Of a stretch of DNA of 64,000 bases, positions 1-8,053 are shown piece by piece. Source of the stretch: Centipeda artemidis DSM 19719 (lineage in GTDB: Bacteria > Bacillota > Negativicutes > Selenomonadales > Selenomonadaceae); the NCBI RefSeq assembly GCF_000426665.1, contig NZ_AUFU01000001.1, forward strand, positions 62,001-126,000, given 5' to 3'. Positions within the stretch are counted from its first letter, which is position 1; each line of letters opens with the position of its first letter. The position numbers and the translations under genes were made by a program. The notes below the pieces were generated by a model. The model made no database searches. It saw only the letters and a program-made list of their open reading frames with translations, and had not been told where the DNA came from.

Positions 1-533
1 GCATTGAGGAGCGAGGACTTCCCCGTGCCGGAGGGGCCTGCAAAGACGGTGATCTCCCCTGCGAGGCAGTCCCGCAGCGCCGCAATCCCCTCCCCCGTCT
101 GTGCCGAGGTGCAGAGGACGGGGTAGCCCGCCGCCGTGTAATCCGCCGCAAGCGTGCGGACATCTCCGCGATAGAGATCCGTCTTGTTGATGCAGAGGAC
201 GATTTTCCGAACGCCGGAGCGTTCCGCAAGGACGAGGAAACGGCTCACGACGAGCGGATGCGGATCGGGTGCGACGGCGGCAATCGTGACAACGATCTGT
301 GTCAGATTCGCCACGCGCGGACGCGCGAGCAGATTCTGCCGCGCGTCGATGCGCTCGACGATGCCCTCCTCCTCATTCATGCGGACGAAGGTCACGATGT
401 CCCCGGGGACGATCCCTGTGTCGCTGCGCCCTTTCTTCATCTTGCCGCGCAGCTTGCACGCGACGACGCCGTCCTCAGCTGCTGCGTAGAGCACGCTGTT
501 GTATACCTTCAGAACACGCCCCTGCTCCAACAT
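1..533 (-). CDS. rsgA: Ribosome small-subunit-dependent GTPase RsgA, 3' part beyond window
   Basis: RsgA is a GTPase that acts late in 30S ribosome assembly. The N-terminus reads MLEQGRVLKVYNSVLYAAAE, the start of an OB-fold domain. The circularly permuted GTPase order typical of the family is visible: the INKTD motif (G4, about 174-189) comes before the P-loop GPSGTGKSS (G1, about 15-38). The zinc-binding C-terminus lies outside the window. The ATG at 533 follows a GGGGGA ribosome-binding site and begins 12 bases after the prkC stop, so it is the last visible gene of the prpC-prkC-rsgA run, the same neighbourhood as in Bacillus. Confidence 0.93.
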   Translation of the reverse strand, partial: MLEQGRVLKVYNSVLYAAAEDGVVACKLRGKMKKGRSDTGIVPGDIVTFVRMNEEEGIVERIDARQNLLARPRVANLTQIVVTIAAVAPDPHPLVVSRFLVLAERSGVRKIVLCINKTDLYRGDVRTLAADYTAAGYPVLCTSAQTGEGIAALRDCLAGEITVFAGPSGTGKSSLLN

Positions 534-545
534 AGTCCCCCGTTT

Positions 546-2309
546 CTACTCGGTTTTTTCCGCTTGGATGCGGCGTGCCGACGGCGGCTTCTCGCTGCTC
601 TTGCTATTATTATTCTTCGTGTCCTTGCCCTTCGCGGGCGCAGACTTGCTGCCCTCGGAGACGGTCAGACGGACGGCAGTTCCCTCGTCGACCTCCGTCC
701 CCGCCGCGGGAGACTGCGCGGTGACGGTTCCCGCCGCTTGGCTGTTCTCCTCCTGCGCGACGGTGCCGACCTTCAGATTGCTCTCTTCGATCATACTGCG
801 CGCGCGGTCAATGGGAACCCCCTTGACATTCGGGACATTGGTCTTTTTCACCTTCTGCCCCTTGCTGACCGTAATGTCAACCGTCTGCCCTTTGCTGATG
901 CGTGCGCCGCTGCGCGGATCCTGTGAGATGACCGTGCCGACCTCCTCGTCGGAGAACGTCTCGTAGGACGAGCCGAGCCGCAGCCCCATCTTTTGCAGGC
1001 GATCAATGGCGTCTGTCTGCTTCAACCCGCGCAGGTTCGGCATCTCAAGTGCCTCGCCGCCCTTGCTGACGTAGATGGTGATCGCGCGCTCTTCCTTAAC
1101 CGTCATGCCCGCCTCGGGCGACTGCGAGACGACGACGCCGACTGGCACATCCGCGTCGAAGGTCTCGGCGACGGTCACGCGCAGATGCTGATCCTCCAGT
1201 ATCTGACGCGCGAGCGTCATCTGTTTGCCCGTCACGTCGGGAACGGTGACCTCGACCGTGCTCCAGAACTTTCCAAAGCTGAGGAAAATCCCTGTAAAAA
1301 AGCCCAAAATGAGCACGAGTACCAGCCCGAAAATGAATTTCCTCGTGCGGAAGAATGAGCGTTTTTCCACCGCATCCGGAGACTCCTCCCCTTCTTCGGC
1401 AAATGCGGAGATCTCCTGTGCCTCGCCCGGCGTGAGCACGCGGGTGGCATCGGGATCAAACGCGGGGACACTCGCCGTTTCACCGATTGAGGCGGAAAGC
1501 TGCTCCGCACGGCGGATATCGCGGACGAGCTGTGCGCTGTCGGGTCGCTGCGCGGGGTCTTTTGCCATCATGCGCATGACGAGCGCATCGACCACGGGCG
1601 GAATCCCCGGGAGGATGCTGTGCAGCGGCTGAGGCTCCTCGTCGAGATGTCGGCGCGCGATGCTCACCGCCGTATTGCCGTCAAACGGCACATGCCCGGT
1701 CAGCATCTCGTAGAGCACGATGCCGAGGGAATAGACGTCGGATTTCGGTGTGATGGTCGTGCCGCTCGCCTGCTCGGGCGAGAAATAATGTACCGATCCC
1801 ATCACGCTGTCGTTATAGGTCATGGTGGATTCCGTCACCGCGCGCGCGATGCCGAAATCGGCGACCTTCACCGTACCGTCCGGCATGACGAGGATGTTGT
1901 GCGGCTTGATGTCGCAGTGTACAAGCCCGGCTGCATGTGCCTGTGCGAGCGCGCTTGCAATCTGCCCCGCGATACGCAGCGCCTCCGATACGGGCAGCGC
2001 CACTTCCTCCTTGATCCGTTCTTTGAGCGTGCGCCCGGGAACGTACTCCATCACGATGTAATGCCGCCCCTCGGCGACGCCGACATCGTAGACGTTGACG
2101 ATGTTCGGGTGCGTGATGCGTGCCGCCGCCTTTGCCTCGCGCTGAAACCGCGCGATGAACTCCGTATCGTTTTCATATTGCCGGTGAAGAATCTTAACGG
2201 CGACGGTGCGCTCCAATAGCTGATCCTTTGCCCGATAGACATCCGCCATGCCGCCGCTGCCGATCGGCATTTCCAGCGCATAGCGACCGTCCAGGACGCG
2301 CTCACCCAT
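546..2309 (-). CDS. prkC: PASTA-domain Ser/Thr protein kinase PrkC/PknB
   Basis: Membrane Ser/Thr kinase that senses peptidoglycan fragments and controls growth and cell-wall synthesis. 587 residues: kinase domain about 8-270 with glycine loop IGSGGMADVY (17-26), catalytic Lys39, catalytic loop HCDIKPHN (131-138) and DFG (151-153); a threonine-containing activation loop; an acidic linker; one transmembrane helix near 327-347; then three extracellular PASTA repeats (about 353-545) and a Lys/Ser-rich tail. Unusually, the Arg of the normal HRD motif is Cys132, making it a non-RD kinase by sequence. It sits between pbpA and rsgA and its antagonist phosphatase is three genes upstream. Confidence 0.95.
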   Translation of the reverse strand: MGERVLDGRYALEMPIGSGGMADVYRAKDQLLERTVAVKILHRQYENDTEFIARFQREAKAAARITHPNIVNVYDVGVAEGRHYIVMEYVPGRTLKERIKEEVALPVSEALRIAGQIASALAQAHAAGLVHCDIKPHNILVMPDGTVKVADFGIARAVTESTMTYNDSVMGSVHYFSPEQASGTTITPKSDVYSLGIVLYEMLTGHVPFDGNTAVSIARRHLDEEPQPLHSILPGIPPVVDALVMRMMAKDPAQRPDSAQLVRDIRRAEQLSASIGETASVPAFDPDATRVLTPGEAQEISAFAEEGEESPDAVEKRSFFRTRKFIFGLVLVLILGFFTGIFLSFGKFWSTVEVTVPDVTGKQMTLARQILEDQHLRVTVAETFDADVPVGVVVSQSPEAGMTVKEERAITIYVSKGGEALEMPNLRGLKQTDAIDRLQKMGLRLGSSYETFSDEEVGTVISQDPRSGARISKGQTVDITVSKGQKVKKTNVPNVKGVPIDRARSMIEESNLKVGTVAQEENSQAAGTVTAQSPAAGTEVDEGTAVRLTVSEGSKSAPAKGKDTKNNNSKSSEKPPSARRIQAEKTE

Positions 2310-2355
2310 AATCGTTCCTCCTCAATCTGCCCGCATGTTTATTGATAAAAAGGCT

Positions 2356-3756
2356 TTACCCTTCGAAATATGCTCTAATGATTTGCCGCGCAATGCCCGC
2401 CGCAGCCCTGCCGCCAAAGCCGCCTTCCTCCACAAGAATAGCCATGACGATCTTTTTCCCGCCTCGCTCCGCCGAGCCGATGAACCACGCGTGATCCGTT
2501 CCGGTCGCGTTCTCCGCCGTCCCAGTCTTACCCGTGACGCGCACGCCGGCAACGTCCGCCGCCGTCCCCGTGCCCGCCGCGATGACCTGCGCCATATAGC
2601 CGTCGATGAGCGCGGCACGCGCGGGCGTCGTCGCCGTCCTCCACACAGACGGTGCACCGCGATAGAACGCCGTCCCGTCCGCCGCGACCACGGCGTCCAC
2701 GAGATAGGGCTGCATGATCTCGCCGTTATTTGCAAAGGCGTCCGCAATCAGCGCCATCTGGAGTGGCGTCACGAGAATCTGCCCCTGACCGATGCCGATC
2801 TGCGCGATCTCGCCGTCGCTGAGCTGCGATAACTCCGGTACATGCGCCGCCGACGTCAGTTCGGGTGTCGTGAGTTCCTCCCCGACGCCGAACCGGGAAA
2901 ATCCCTTGGAAAGTCCGCCCGCCCCAAGGCGAAGCGCAAGTGTCGCAAACGTCACGTTGCAGGATTCGCGCAGCGCGTCCGCAAGATTTAATTTTCCATG
3001 CACCTCTCCGTGACTCTCATGCAGGACATAATCCGTTCCGATCGCAAGCTCGCCCGTACAGGTGAAGATCTCGTCCTCCGAGGTCACGCCCGCGGTTAGC
3101 GCGGTATCCGCGATGAGCGGCTTGAACGTCGAACCGGGCGGGTACAGCCCCTGTGTCACGCGGTTCAGCAGCGGGCTGTCCGCGCGTGCGGTGAGCGCAT
3201 CCCAGTCCCGTTCAACGGTACCGGGATCGACGGCAGGTGTGCTCACCATCGTGAGCACAGCGCCGGTCGCGGCATCCATGACGACGACCGCGCCGCGATG
3301 CGCGCCGAGCGCGCGCCATGCCGTCTCCGAGAGCGCAGCGTCCACCGTCAGGCGCACGTCATAGCCCGCGTCCGCACGCAGGAGCGTGCGCAGAGGTCCC
3401 ATGCGATCCATATCGCCGGTCACGCCCGAGAGCGCTCTGCCCTCCACGCGCTCCATCCCTGCCGCGCCGTAACGCTCCGTACGGTAGCCCGTCACGGGCG
3501 CGAGCGCCGCACCGTAGGGATAGCTCCGATGCCCCGCGGCATCACTCTCGGCAAGGACGCTGCCCGTACGGTCGAGGATGCGCCCGCGCCGCACGTCGTT
3601 TTCGGCGAGCGCCGCCCGCGCGTTGAGCGGATGCGCGGCAAGCGACGCGGCATCCCACACGCTCAGTTTGACGAGATAGAGGAGCTGTACGCCGACGAGT
3701 CCGAGCAGGAAGAGCGCGACGACGGCGATGTGCTTTCGAATCCGCGGCTCAGCCAT
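2356..3756 (-). CDS. pbpA: Penicillin-binding transpeptidase, PbpA-like class B PBP
   Basis: D,D-transpeptidase that cross-links peptidoglycan outside the cytoplasmic membrane. From the ATG at 3756 it has 466 residues: a signal-anchor helix near 9-30, a short dimerisation region, then the transpeptidase fold with SxxK (S209-T-F-K212), SCN (265-267) and KTGTAE (from K410). The start at 3756 is preferred over an upstream in-frame start at 3780 because AGGAGG stands 9 bases before it and it overlaps the SEDS gene stop by 8 bases. The pairing with a SEDS polymerase suggests a polymerase/transpeptidase couple, as in the actinobacterial rodA-pbpA cluster. Confidence 0.93.
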   Translation of the reverse strand: MAEPRIRKHIAVVALFLLGLVGVQLLYLVKLSVWDAASLAAHPLNARAALAENDVRRGRILDRTGSVLAESDAAGHRSYPYGAALAPVTGYRTERYGAAGMERVEGRALSGVTGDMDRMGPLRTLLRADAGYDVRLTVDAALSETAWRALGAHRGAVVVMDAATGAVLTMVSTPAVDPGTVERDWDALTARADSPLLNRVTQGLYPPGSTFKPLIADTALTAGVTSEDEIFTCTGELAIGTDYVLHESHGEVHGKLNLADALRESCNVTFATLALRLGAGGLSKGFSRFGVGEELTTPELTSAAHVPELSQLSDGEIAQIGIGQGQILVTPLQMALIADAFANNGEIMQPYLVDAVVAADGTAFYRGAPSVWRTATTPARAALIDGYMAQVIAAGTGTAADVAGVRVTGKTGTAENATGTDHAWFIGSAERGGKKIVMAILVEEGGFGGRAAAGIARQIIRAYFEG

Positions 3757-5026
3757 CCGTCCTCGCCTCCTGATTTTCACCCGAGAGCGCGGTCAAGATG
3801 CCGATGAGGATGAAGCTCGCCGACATCGAGCTGCCGCCATAGCTAATGAACGGCAGCGTAATGCCCGTGAGCGGCAGGAGCTTCGTCACGCCCGCCGTGA
3901 TGATGAACGCCTGCAGGAGGAGACTCACGGCGCAGCCCGCCGCGAGCAGCGACTCCTGCGGACGGCTCAGTCCCATCGCAATGCGGCTCCCGCGCCAAAA
4001 GAGGAGCGCGAAGTTGACGAGCACGAACGCCGCGCCGACAAGCCCTAGTTCCTCGGCAATCGCCGCAAATACGAAGTCCGTATGCACCTCCGGAATGAGG
4101 TTCGGATGCCCCTCGGCAAATCCCGTTCCCCATACGCCGCCCGTGCCGACGGCGAAGAGCGACTGCACGACCTGATACGACATGCCGTTCGGGTCTGCCC
4201 ACGGATGCAGCCAGATGTCAAAGCGCACGCGCACATGTCCGAAGCACACATAGCTGAGCGCCGCCGCGAGCAGGATGAAAAGTCCCGCGAGGAATACATA
4301 GGATTTGCGCCCCGTCCCCATGTAGGTCATGATGACCGCCATTCCAAAGAAGAGCAGCGCGGAGCCGAGATCGCGCGCGATGACGAACATCAGCACGGAC
4401 AGCCCCCAAAGCGCGATGAGGGGCGCGATAAAGCGCACGGGCGGCAAATGCAGGAAGAACACGCGGCGCGCGGGCAGCGTCAGCACCGCGAGATGATCCG
4501 CGAGATACGCCGCGAGGAAGAAAATCAGGAGGATCTTCCCAAACTCCGACGGCTGCACGGAAAACGCGCCGAACGTCAGCCAGTTCCGATTTCCGCCGAT
4601 GCTGACGCCGAAGAGCAGCGGCAAAATCAGCACGCCCGTCGTCAAAAGCCCGAGCACATACGGATAGTCGAGGAGGCGGCGCCAATGCTTCCACGCAAAA
4701 ACAGCCGCGCCCCAGAGGACGATGCCGACCGATGCCCAGCGGAGCTGTGCCGCGAACAGCTCCGGGCGCAGGCGCGCGATCTCCGATAGCCCTACGGCGA
4801 GCAGGACATACGCGATGCTGAGCGGTACCGGATCGAGATGCAGCCGTGCGGCGAGTGCGTACGACGCCGCGCCGAGTGCGAAGAGGAGCGCGAGCCACGG
4901 CAGATAGGGGAGATCCCGCGCAGTGTCAAACGACCAATCGGGCACGCCCGCCCCTGCCTTTAGGAGCAGGATGCCGAGCGCAGACAGCAGGATGCCGAGC
5001 GGGGCAAACCGCATCGCCGCGTTCAT
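3749..5026 (-). CDS. SEDS peptidoglycan polymerase, FtsW/RodA family
   Basis: Polytopic membrane protein of 425 residues with about ten hydrophobic segments. The family polymerises lipid II into glycan strands together with a class B PBP. The conserved SEDS core is visible: NRNWLTFGAFSVQPSEFGK near the middle and the C-terminal TGITLPFISYGGSS motif. FtsW, RodA and SpoVE cannot be separated from sequence alone; position next to pbpA and the PASTA kinase matches the actinobacterial rodA arrangement. It overlaps the PP2C gene by ATGA at its start and pbpA by 8 bases at its end, so translation is probably coupled. Confidence 0.92.
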   Translation of the reverse strand: MNAAMRFAPLGILLSALGILLLKAGAGVPDWSFDTARDLPYLPWLALLFALGAASYALAARLHLDPVPLSIAYVLLAVGLSEIARLRPELFAAQLRWASVGIVLWGAAVFAWKHWRRLLDYPYVLGLLTTGVLILPLLFGVSIGGNRNWLTFGAFSVQPSEFGKILLIFFLAAYLADHLAVLTLPARRVFFLHLPPVRFIAPLIALWGLSVLMFVIARDLGSALLFFGMAVIMTYMGTGRKSYVFLAGLFILLAAALSYVCFGHVRVRFDIWLHPWADPNGMSYQVVQSLFAVGTGGVWGTGFAEGHPNLIPEVHTDFVFAAIAEELGLVGAAFVLVNFALLFWRGSRIAMGLSRPQESLLAAGCAVSLLLQAFIITAGVTKLLPLTGITLPFISYGGSSMSASFILIGILTALSGENQEARTDG

Positions 5027-5730
5027 GACGGCTCGTAGGAGAGCGCAATCGCCGTGATATTATCGCGCCCTCCTGCGGCGACGGCACGCCGCACCATGCG
5101 CTCCGCAGCGTCCACAATGTCACCGCCGAGAATCTCCCGCAGCTCCTCGTCCTCCACCATATTCGTCAAGCCGTCCGTCGCGAGGAGGAAGCGGTCGCCC
5201 GCCGCCAAGGGGAAGCCGTCGCCGTCCACCGCGATCTGAGCGTCCACGCCGACGGCGCGCATGAGCAGATTTTTCCGCGGGTGATGCTGCGCCTCATCCT
5301 CGCTGATTTTGCCCTGCGCGACGAGTTCTTCCACATAGGAATGATCGCGCGACACCTGCCGCAATATCCCGCTGCGCAGGAGGTAGAGACGGCTGTCGCC
5401 GACGTGGGCATAGTACGCCATTCCCGTCCCCTCGTCGATGCGGAGCACGGTCGCGGTCGATCCCATCCCCTCATAGGCGGGATTTTCCTCCGCGGCACGG
5501 TGCACGCGTGCGTTTGCCTCCTGCACGGCGGCGACGAGCGCCGCCGCATCTCCCGCACCGCGGCGCGATAGTTCCTCGACCGCCGCAACCACCATGCGGC
5601 TCGCCACTTCACCCGCCGCGTGTCCGCCGAGGCCGTCCGCCACAACGTATACGCCGTCAAAGACGCCGAAGCTGTCCTCGTTCGATGTTCGTACGCATCC
5701 GATGTCCGATGCGCCGGAAACCTCTATCAT
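5023..5730 (-). CDS. prpC: PP2C-type Ser/Thr protein phosphatase (PrpC/Stp)
   Basis: Metal-dependent phosphatase that removes phosphate from PrkC and its substrates. The 235-residue protein starts MIEVSGASDIGCVRTSNEDSF and shows the PP2C metal motifs: RTSNEDS near the start, VADGLGGHAAGE, the GDSRLYLLR region, LLATDGLTNMV and the final GGRDNITAI. The ATG at 5730 has GAGAGG seven bases upstream and lies four bases after the fhaB stop; an in-frame upstream start at 5778 would run into fhaB and adds no conserved residues. Kinase, phosphatase and FHA readers in one operon form a complete phospho-signalling set. Confidence 0.95.
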   Translation of the reverse strand: MIEVSGASDIGCVRTSNEDSFGVFDGVYVVADGLGGHAAGEVASRMVVAAVEELSRRGAGDAAALVAAVQEANARVHRAAEENPAYEGMGSTATVLRIDEGTGMAYYAHVGDSRLYLLRSGILRQVSRDHSYVEELVAQGKISEDEAQHHPRKNLLMRAVGVDAQIAVDGDGFPLAAGDRFLLATDGLTNMVEDEELREILGGDIVDAAERMVRRAVAAGGRDNITAIALSYEPS

Positions 5731-5734
5731 ACCG

Positions 5735-6193
5735 TTACCTCTCAAACCGCAGAGAGACCGCCCCGATGCGGAGCACATCGCCCGCGTGCAGGTACGTTCG
5801 TCCTGTCAGTATGCCGTCGTTTAGATATGTGTGATTGCGGCTGCCGAGATCCTCCGCCGCATATTGATTTTCCCGGCGATAGATCAGCACATGATGATGG
5901 GAGACAAATTGATTGGGAATCACGATGTCGTTGTCCGCGCTCCTCCCGATCGAGAGCTCCCGCCCGATGGGAAAACTCCGCCCCGCAAGCCCCTCGCCTG
6001 AGAGCACATGCAGTACAGCTTCCGCATGAGCGGCGGCTGCTCCCCCGGCACGCTCTTTTTGCGCCGTACGCAGATCGGCGCGCGTGACGGCAAACATCCT
6101 GTGCGCGAGCTGCACGGAAAAATAGACGAGCCAAAAGAGCATCCCGTATTCGAGTGCGGCGCGCAGTCCCTTGAGCAATACCGCCGTCTCCAT
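5735..6193 (-). CDS. fhaB: FHA-domain membrane protein, FhaB-like
   Basis: 152-residue protein with one N-terminal transmembrane helix (about 16-34) followed by a linker and a C-terminal forkhead-associated domain (about 68-150). FHA domains bind phosphothreonine; conserved positions are seen in GRELSIGRSADNDIVI, VSHHHVLI and SRNHTYLNDGILTG. Start chosen at ATG 6193, two bases after the fhaA stop; longer in-frame versions overlap fhaA. By analogy with the actinobacterial protein, a likely reader or substrate of the PASTA kinase that links it to the SEDS/PBP pair (inference from context). Confidence 0.88.
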   Translation of the reverse strand: METAVLLKGLRAALEYGMLFWLVYFSVQLAHRMFAVTRADLRTAQKERAGGAAAAHAEAVLHVLSGEGLAGRSFPIGRELSIGRSADNDIVIPNQFVSHHHVLIYRRENQYAAEDLGSRNHTYLNDGILTGRTYLHAGDVLRIGAVSLRFER

Positions 6194-6195
6194 CG

Positions 6196-6936
6196 TCACA
6201 GCGCCTCGTACCGCAGCGTCGTCGCGCCGATCCGCACCTCGTCGCCGTCGCACAGGCGGTGCGCCGTGATGCGCACGCCGTTGACGAACGTGCCGTTGCG
6301 GCTCTTGGCGTCGCAGATCGTATGCCGGTGATGTTCGTACGCGATCCACGCGTGCATCCGGGACACATTCGTATCTGTCAGGATAAATTCGTTGCGCTCC
6401 ATGCGCCCCATGTAGATTTTGCGCTCGCTCAGCATCGCGGACGTCCCCGCATCGGGGCCCCCCGTCACGGATAGCGCGGCGAGGTCGTGTTCGGGCGGGA
6501 GGTTCAGGCAGCGCACCTCCGAGAGCGACGGACGCTCGAGGACGATGGTCTGCGCCTCCTCGTCATAGGACGCTGCGCCGTCCGCCTCAGGAACGCACTC
6601 CTGCTGTACGCGCGCGTCGAGCCGATAGGTGCCCGCGCGCAGCTCTTCGTCCAATCCGAAACAGATGCTCAGTTTCCCGTCCATCGAGAGATCGGCACGA
6701 ATGATGTGCTTCTTGAGCGCGATGCCGAGCTCGTCGGCGATGCGGTGCGAGCACAGCCGCCGGTAATCCTCCGTCCCGAGCGTGAACACATACGAATTGG
6801 GCAGCGGCGCGCCCTGGCGGCGCACCTCTTTCTCGAGCCCTTTAAGCAGCTCGACCGGCTCGAGACGGCTGCTGAATTTACGATTGAAGAATCCCTCGAT
6901 GTGATCCCCCAAAAAAGATTCTACGCGTTCGATCAT
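6196..6936 (-). CDS. fhaA: DUF3662 and FHA-domain protein, FhaA-like
   Basis: 246 residues. The N-terminal half (about 1-115, MIERVESFLGDHIEGFFNRKF) matches the DUF3662 domain of FhaA, and the C-terminal part (about 160-245) is an FHA domain with YMGRMERNEFIL, VSRMHAWI and SRNGTFVNGVRI. No transmembrane helix, so cytoplasmic. In actinobacteria FhaA binds phosphorylated partners of cell-wall synthesis, including MurJ; that role here is inferred from the shared neighbourhood. Start ATG at 6936 follows AGGAGA by ten bases. A 76-base gap to rlmN leaves room for a promoter, but I see only a weak one (possible TATGAT). Confidence 0.9.
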   Translation of the reverse strand: MIERVESFLGDHIEGFFNRKFSSRLEPVELLKGLEKEVRRQGAPLPNSYVFTLGTEDYRRLCSHRIADELGIALKKHIIRADLSMDGKLSICFGLDEELRAGTYRLDARVQQECVPEADGAASYDEEAQTIVLERPSLSEVRCLNLPPEHDLAALSVTGGPDAGTSAMLSERKIYMGRMERNEFILTDTNVSRMHAWIAYEHHRHTICDAKSRNGTFVNGVRITAHRLCDGDEVRIGATTLRYEAL

Positions 6937-7012
6937 TGCGCAGTGTTCTCCTGTAAAACGAAATGCCTAATAAGTCTTTATCTTCGTTATCATAACACAA
7001 AACGCGGAAAAT

Positions 7013-8053
7013 TTACAGTCCCGCTTCCAAAAGACGGTTGCGCAGCTGTCCGCACGCCGCCTGAATATCCGTCCCCATTTCGCGCCGCAGCGTCGCCGTG
7101 ATATGCCGCTCCTCCAAGGTGCGCTGAAACCTGCGGATCACGTTGCTGCTCGGGCGGTGGAGATTGCGCTCGGCGACGGGGTTGATCGGGATGAGATTGA
7201 CGCTCGCGAGCCTGCCGCGCAGGAGCGCCGCGAGCTGCTCCGCCGCGCGCACGCCGTCGTTCACATCGCGGATCAGGATGTATTCGTAGGTAATGCGCCG
7301 CTTCGTCCGCACCGCATAATGCCGGGCGGCGCGCATGACGTCCGCGAGCGGATATCTGCGGTTGACGGGCATAATGCGCGAGCGCAGCTCGTCCGTCGGC
7401 GCGTGCAGGGAGATCGAGAGCGAAATTGGGATGCCTTCGTCCGCGAGCCGTTCGATGCCCGGCACGATGCCCGAGGTCGAGAGCGTCATGCCCCGATAGC
7501 CGAGCCCCAGAACATAGTCCTCATGCAGCAGACGCAGTGCGCCGACAACGTTGTCGTAGTTTTCGAGCGGCTCGCCCGAGCCCATGACGACGATGGTATC
7601 GACGCGCGCCCCCTCTTGCCGGAGAAAATCAGCGATGCCGATCGCCTGCGCCGCGATCTCCCCGCGCGTCAGATTGCGCACGAGCCCGTGCAGTGTCGAG
7701 GCGCAGAACGCGCAGCCCATCGCGCAGCCCGCCTGCGTGGAGATGCAGACCGAGTTCCCGTACGGATGCCGCATGAGCACCGTCTCCGCCGTCTGCCCGT
7801 CGGCGAACGCATAGAGGAGCTTGATCGTCGCGCCGTCCGCAGAGTGCAGGCGGTTCACGACCGTCGGGCGCTCGATGGTAAAGTTTTCCGCAAGTTGCGC
7901 GCGCAGCGATTTCGGCAAGCTCGTTATCGCATCAAAAGAAACCGCCCCGCGCCGATAGATCCCCTCTGCGATCTGCGCGGCACGGAAGCGGGGTATGCCG
8001 AACGGCGCGAGCGCGGCGCGCAGCTCCTCCACCGTCATTCCAAAGATGTTCAT
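7013..8053 (-). CDS. rlmN: Dual-specificity RNA methyltransferase RlmN
   Basis: Radical SAM enzyme that methylates C2 of adenine 2503 in 23S rRNA and A37 of some tRNAs. 346 residues, normal length. The radical-SAM cysteines are C110, C114 and C117 (GCAMGCAFCAS), and the C-terminal ACGQL holds the second catalytic cysteine needed for the methyl-carrying intermediate. Start ATG at 8053 overlaps the rsmB stop as ATGA; an internal Met six codons on is also possible. The order def-fmt-rsmB-rlmN-prpC matches Bacillus. Confidence 0.96.
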   Translation of the reverse strand: MNIFGMTVEELRAALAPFGIPRFRAAQIAEGIYRRGAVSFDAITSLPKSLRAQLAENFTIERPTVVNRLHSADGATIKLLYAFADGQTAETVLMRHPYGNSVCISTQAGCAMGCAFCASTLHGLVRNLTRGEIAAQAIGIADFLRQEGARVDTIVVMGSGEPLENYDNVVGALRLLHEDYVLGLGYRGMTLSTSGIVPGIERLADEGIPISLSISLHAPTDELRSRIMPVNRRYPLADVMRAARHYAVRTKRRITYEYILIRDVNDGVRAAEQLAALLRGRLASVNLIPINPVAERNLHRPSSNVIRRFQRTLEERHITATLRREMGTDIQAACGQLRNRLLEAGL

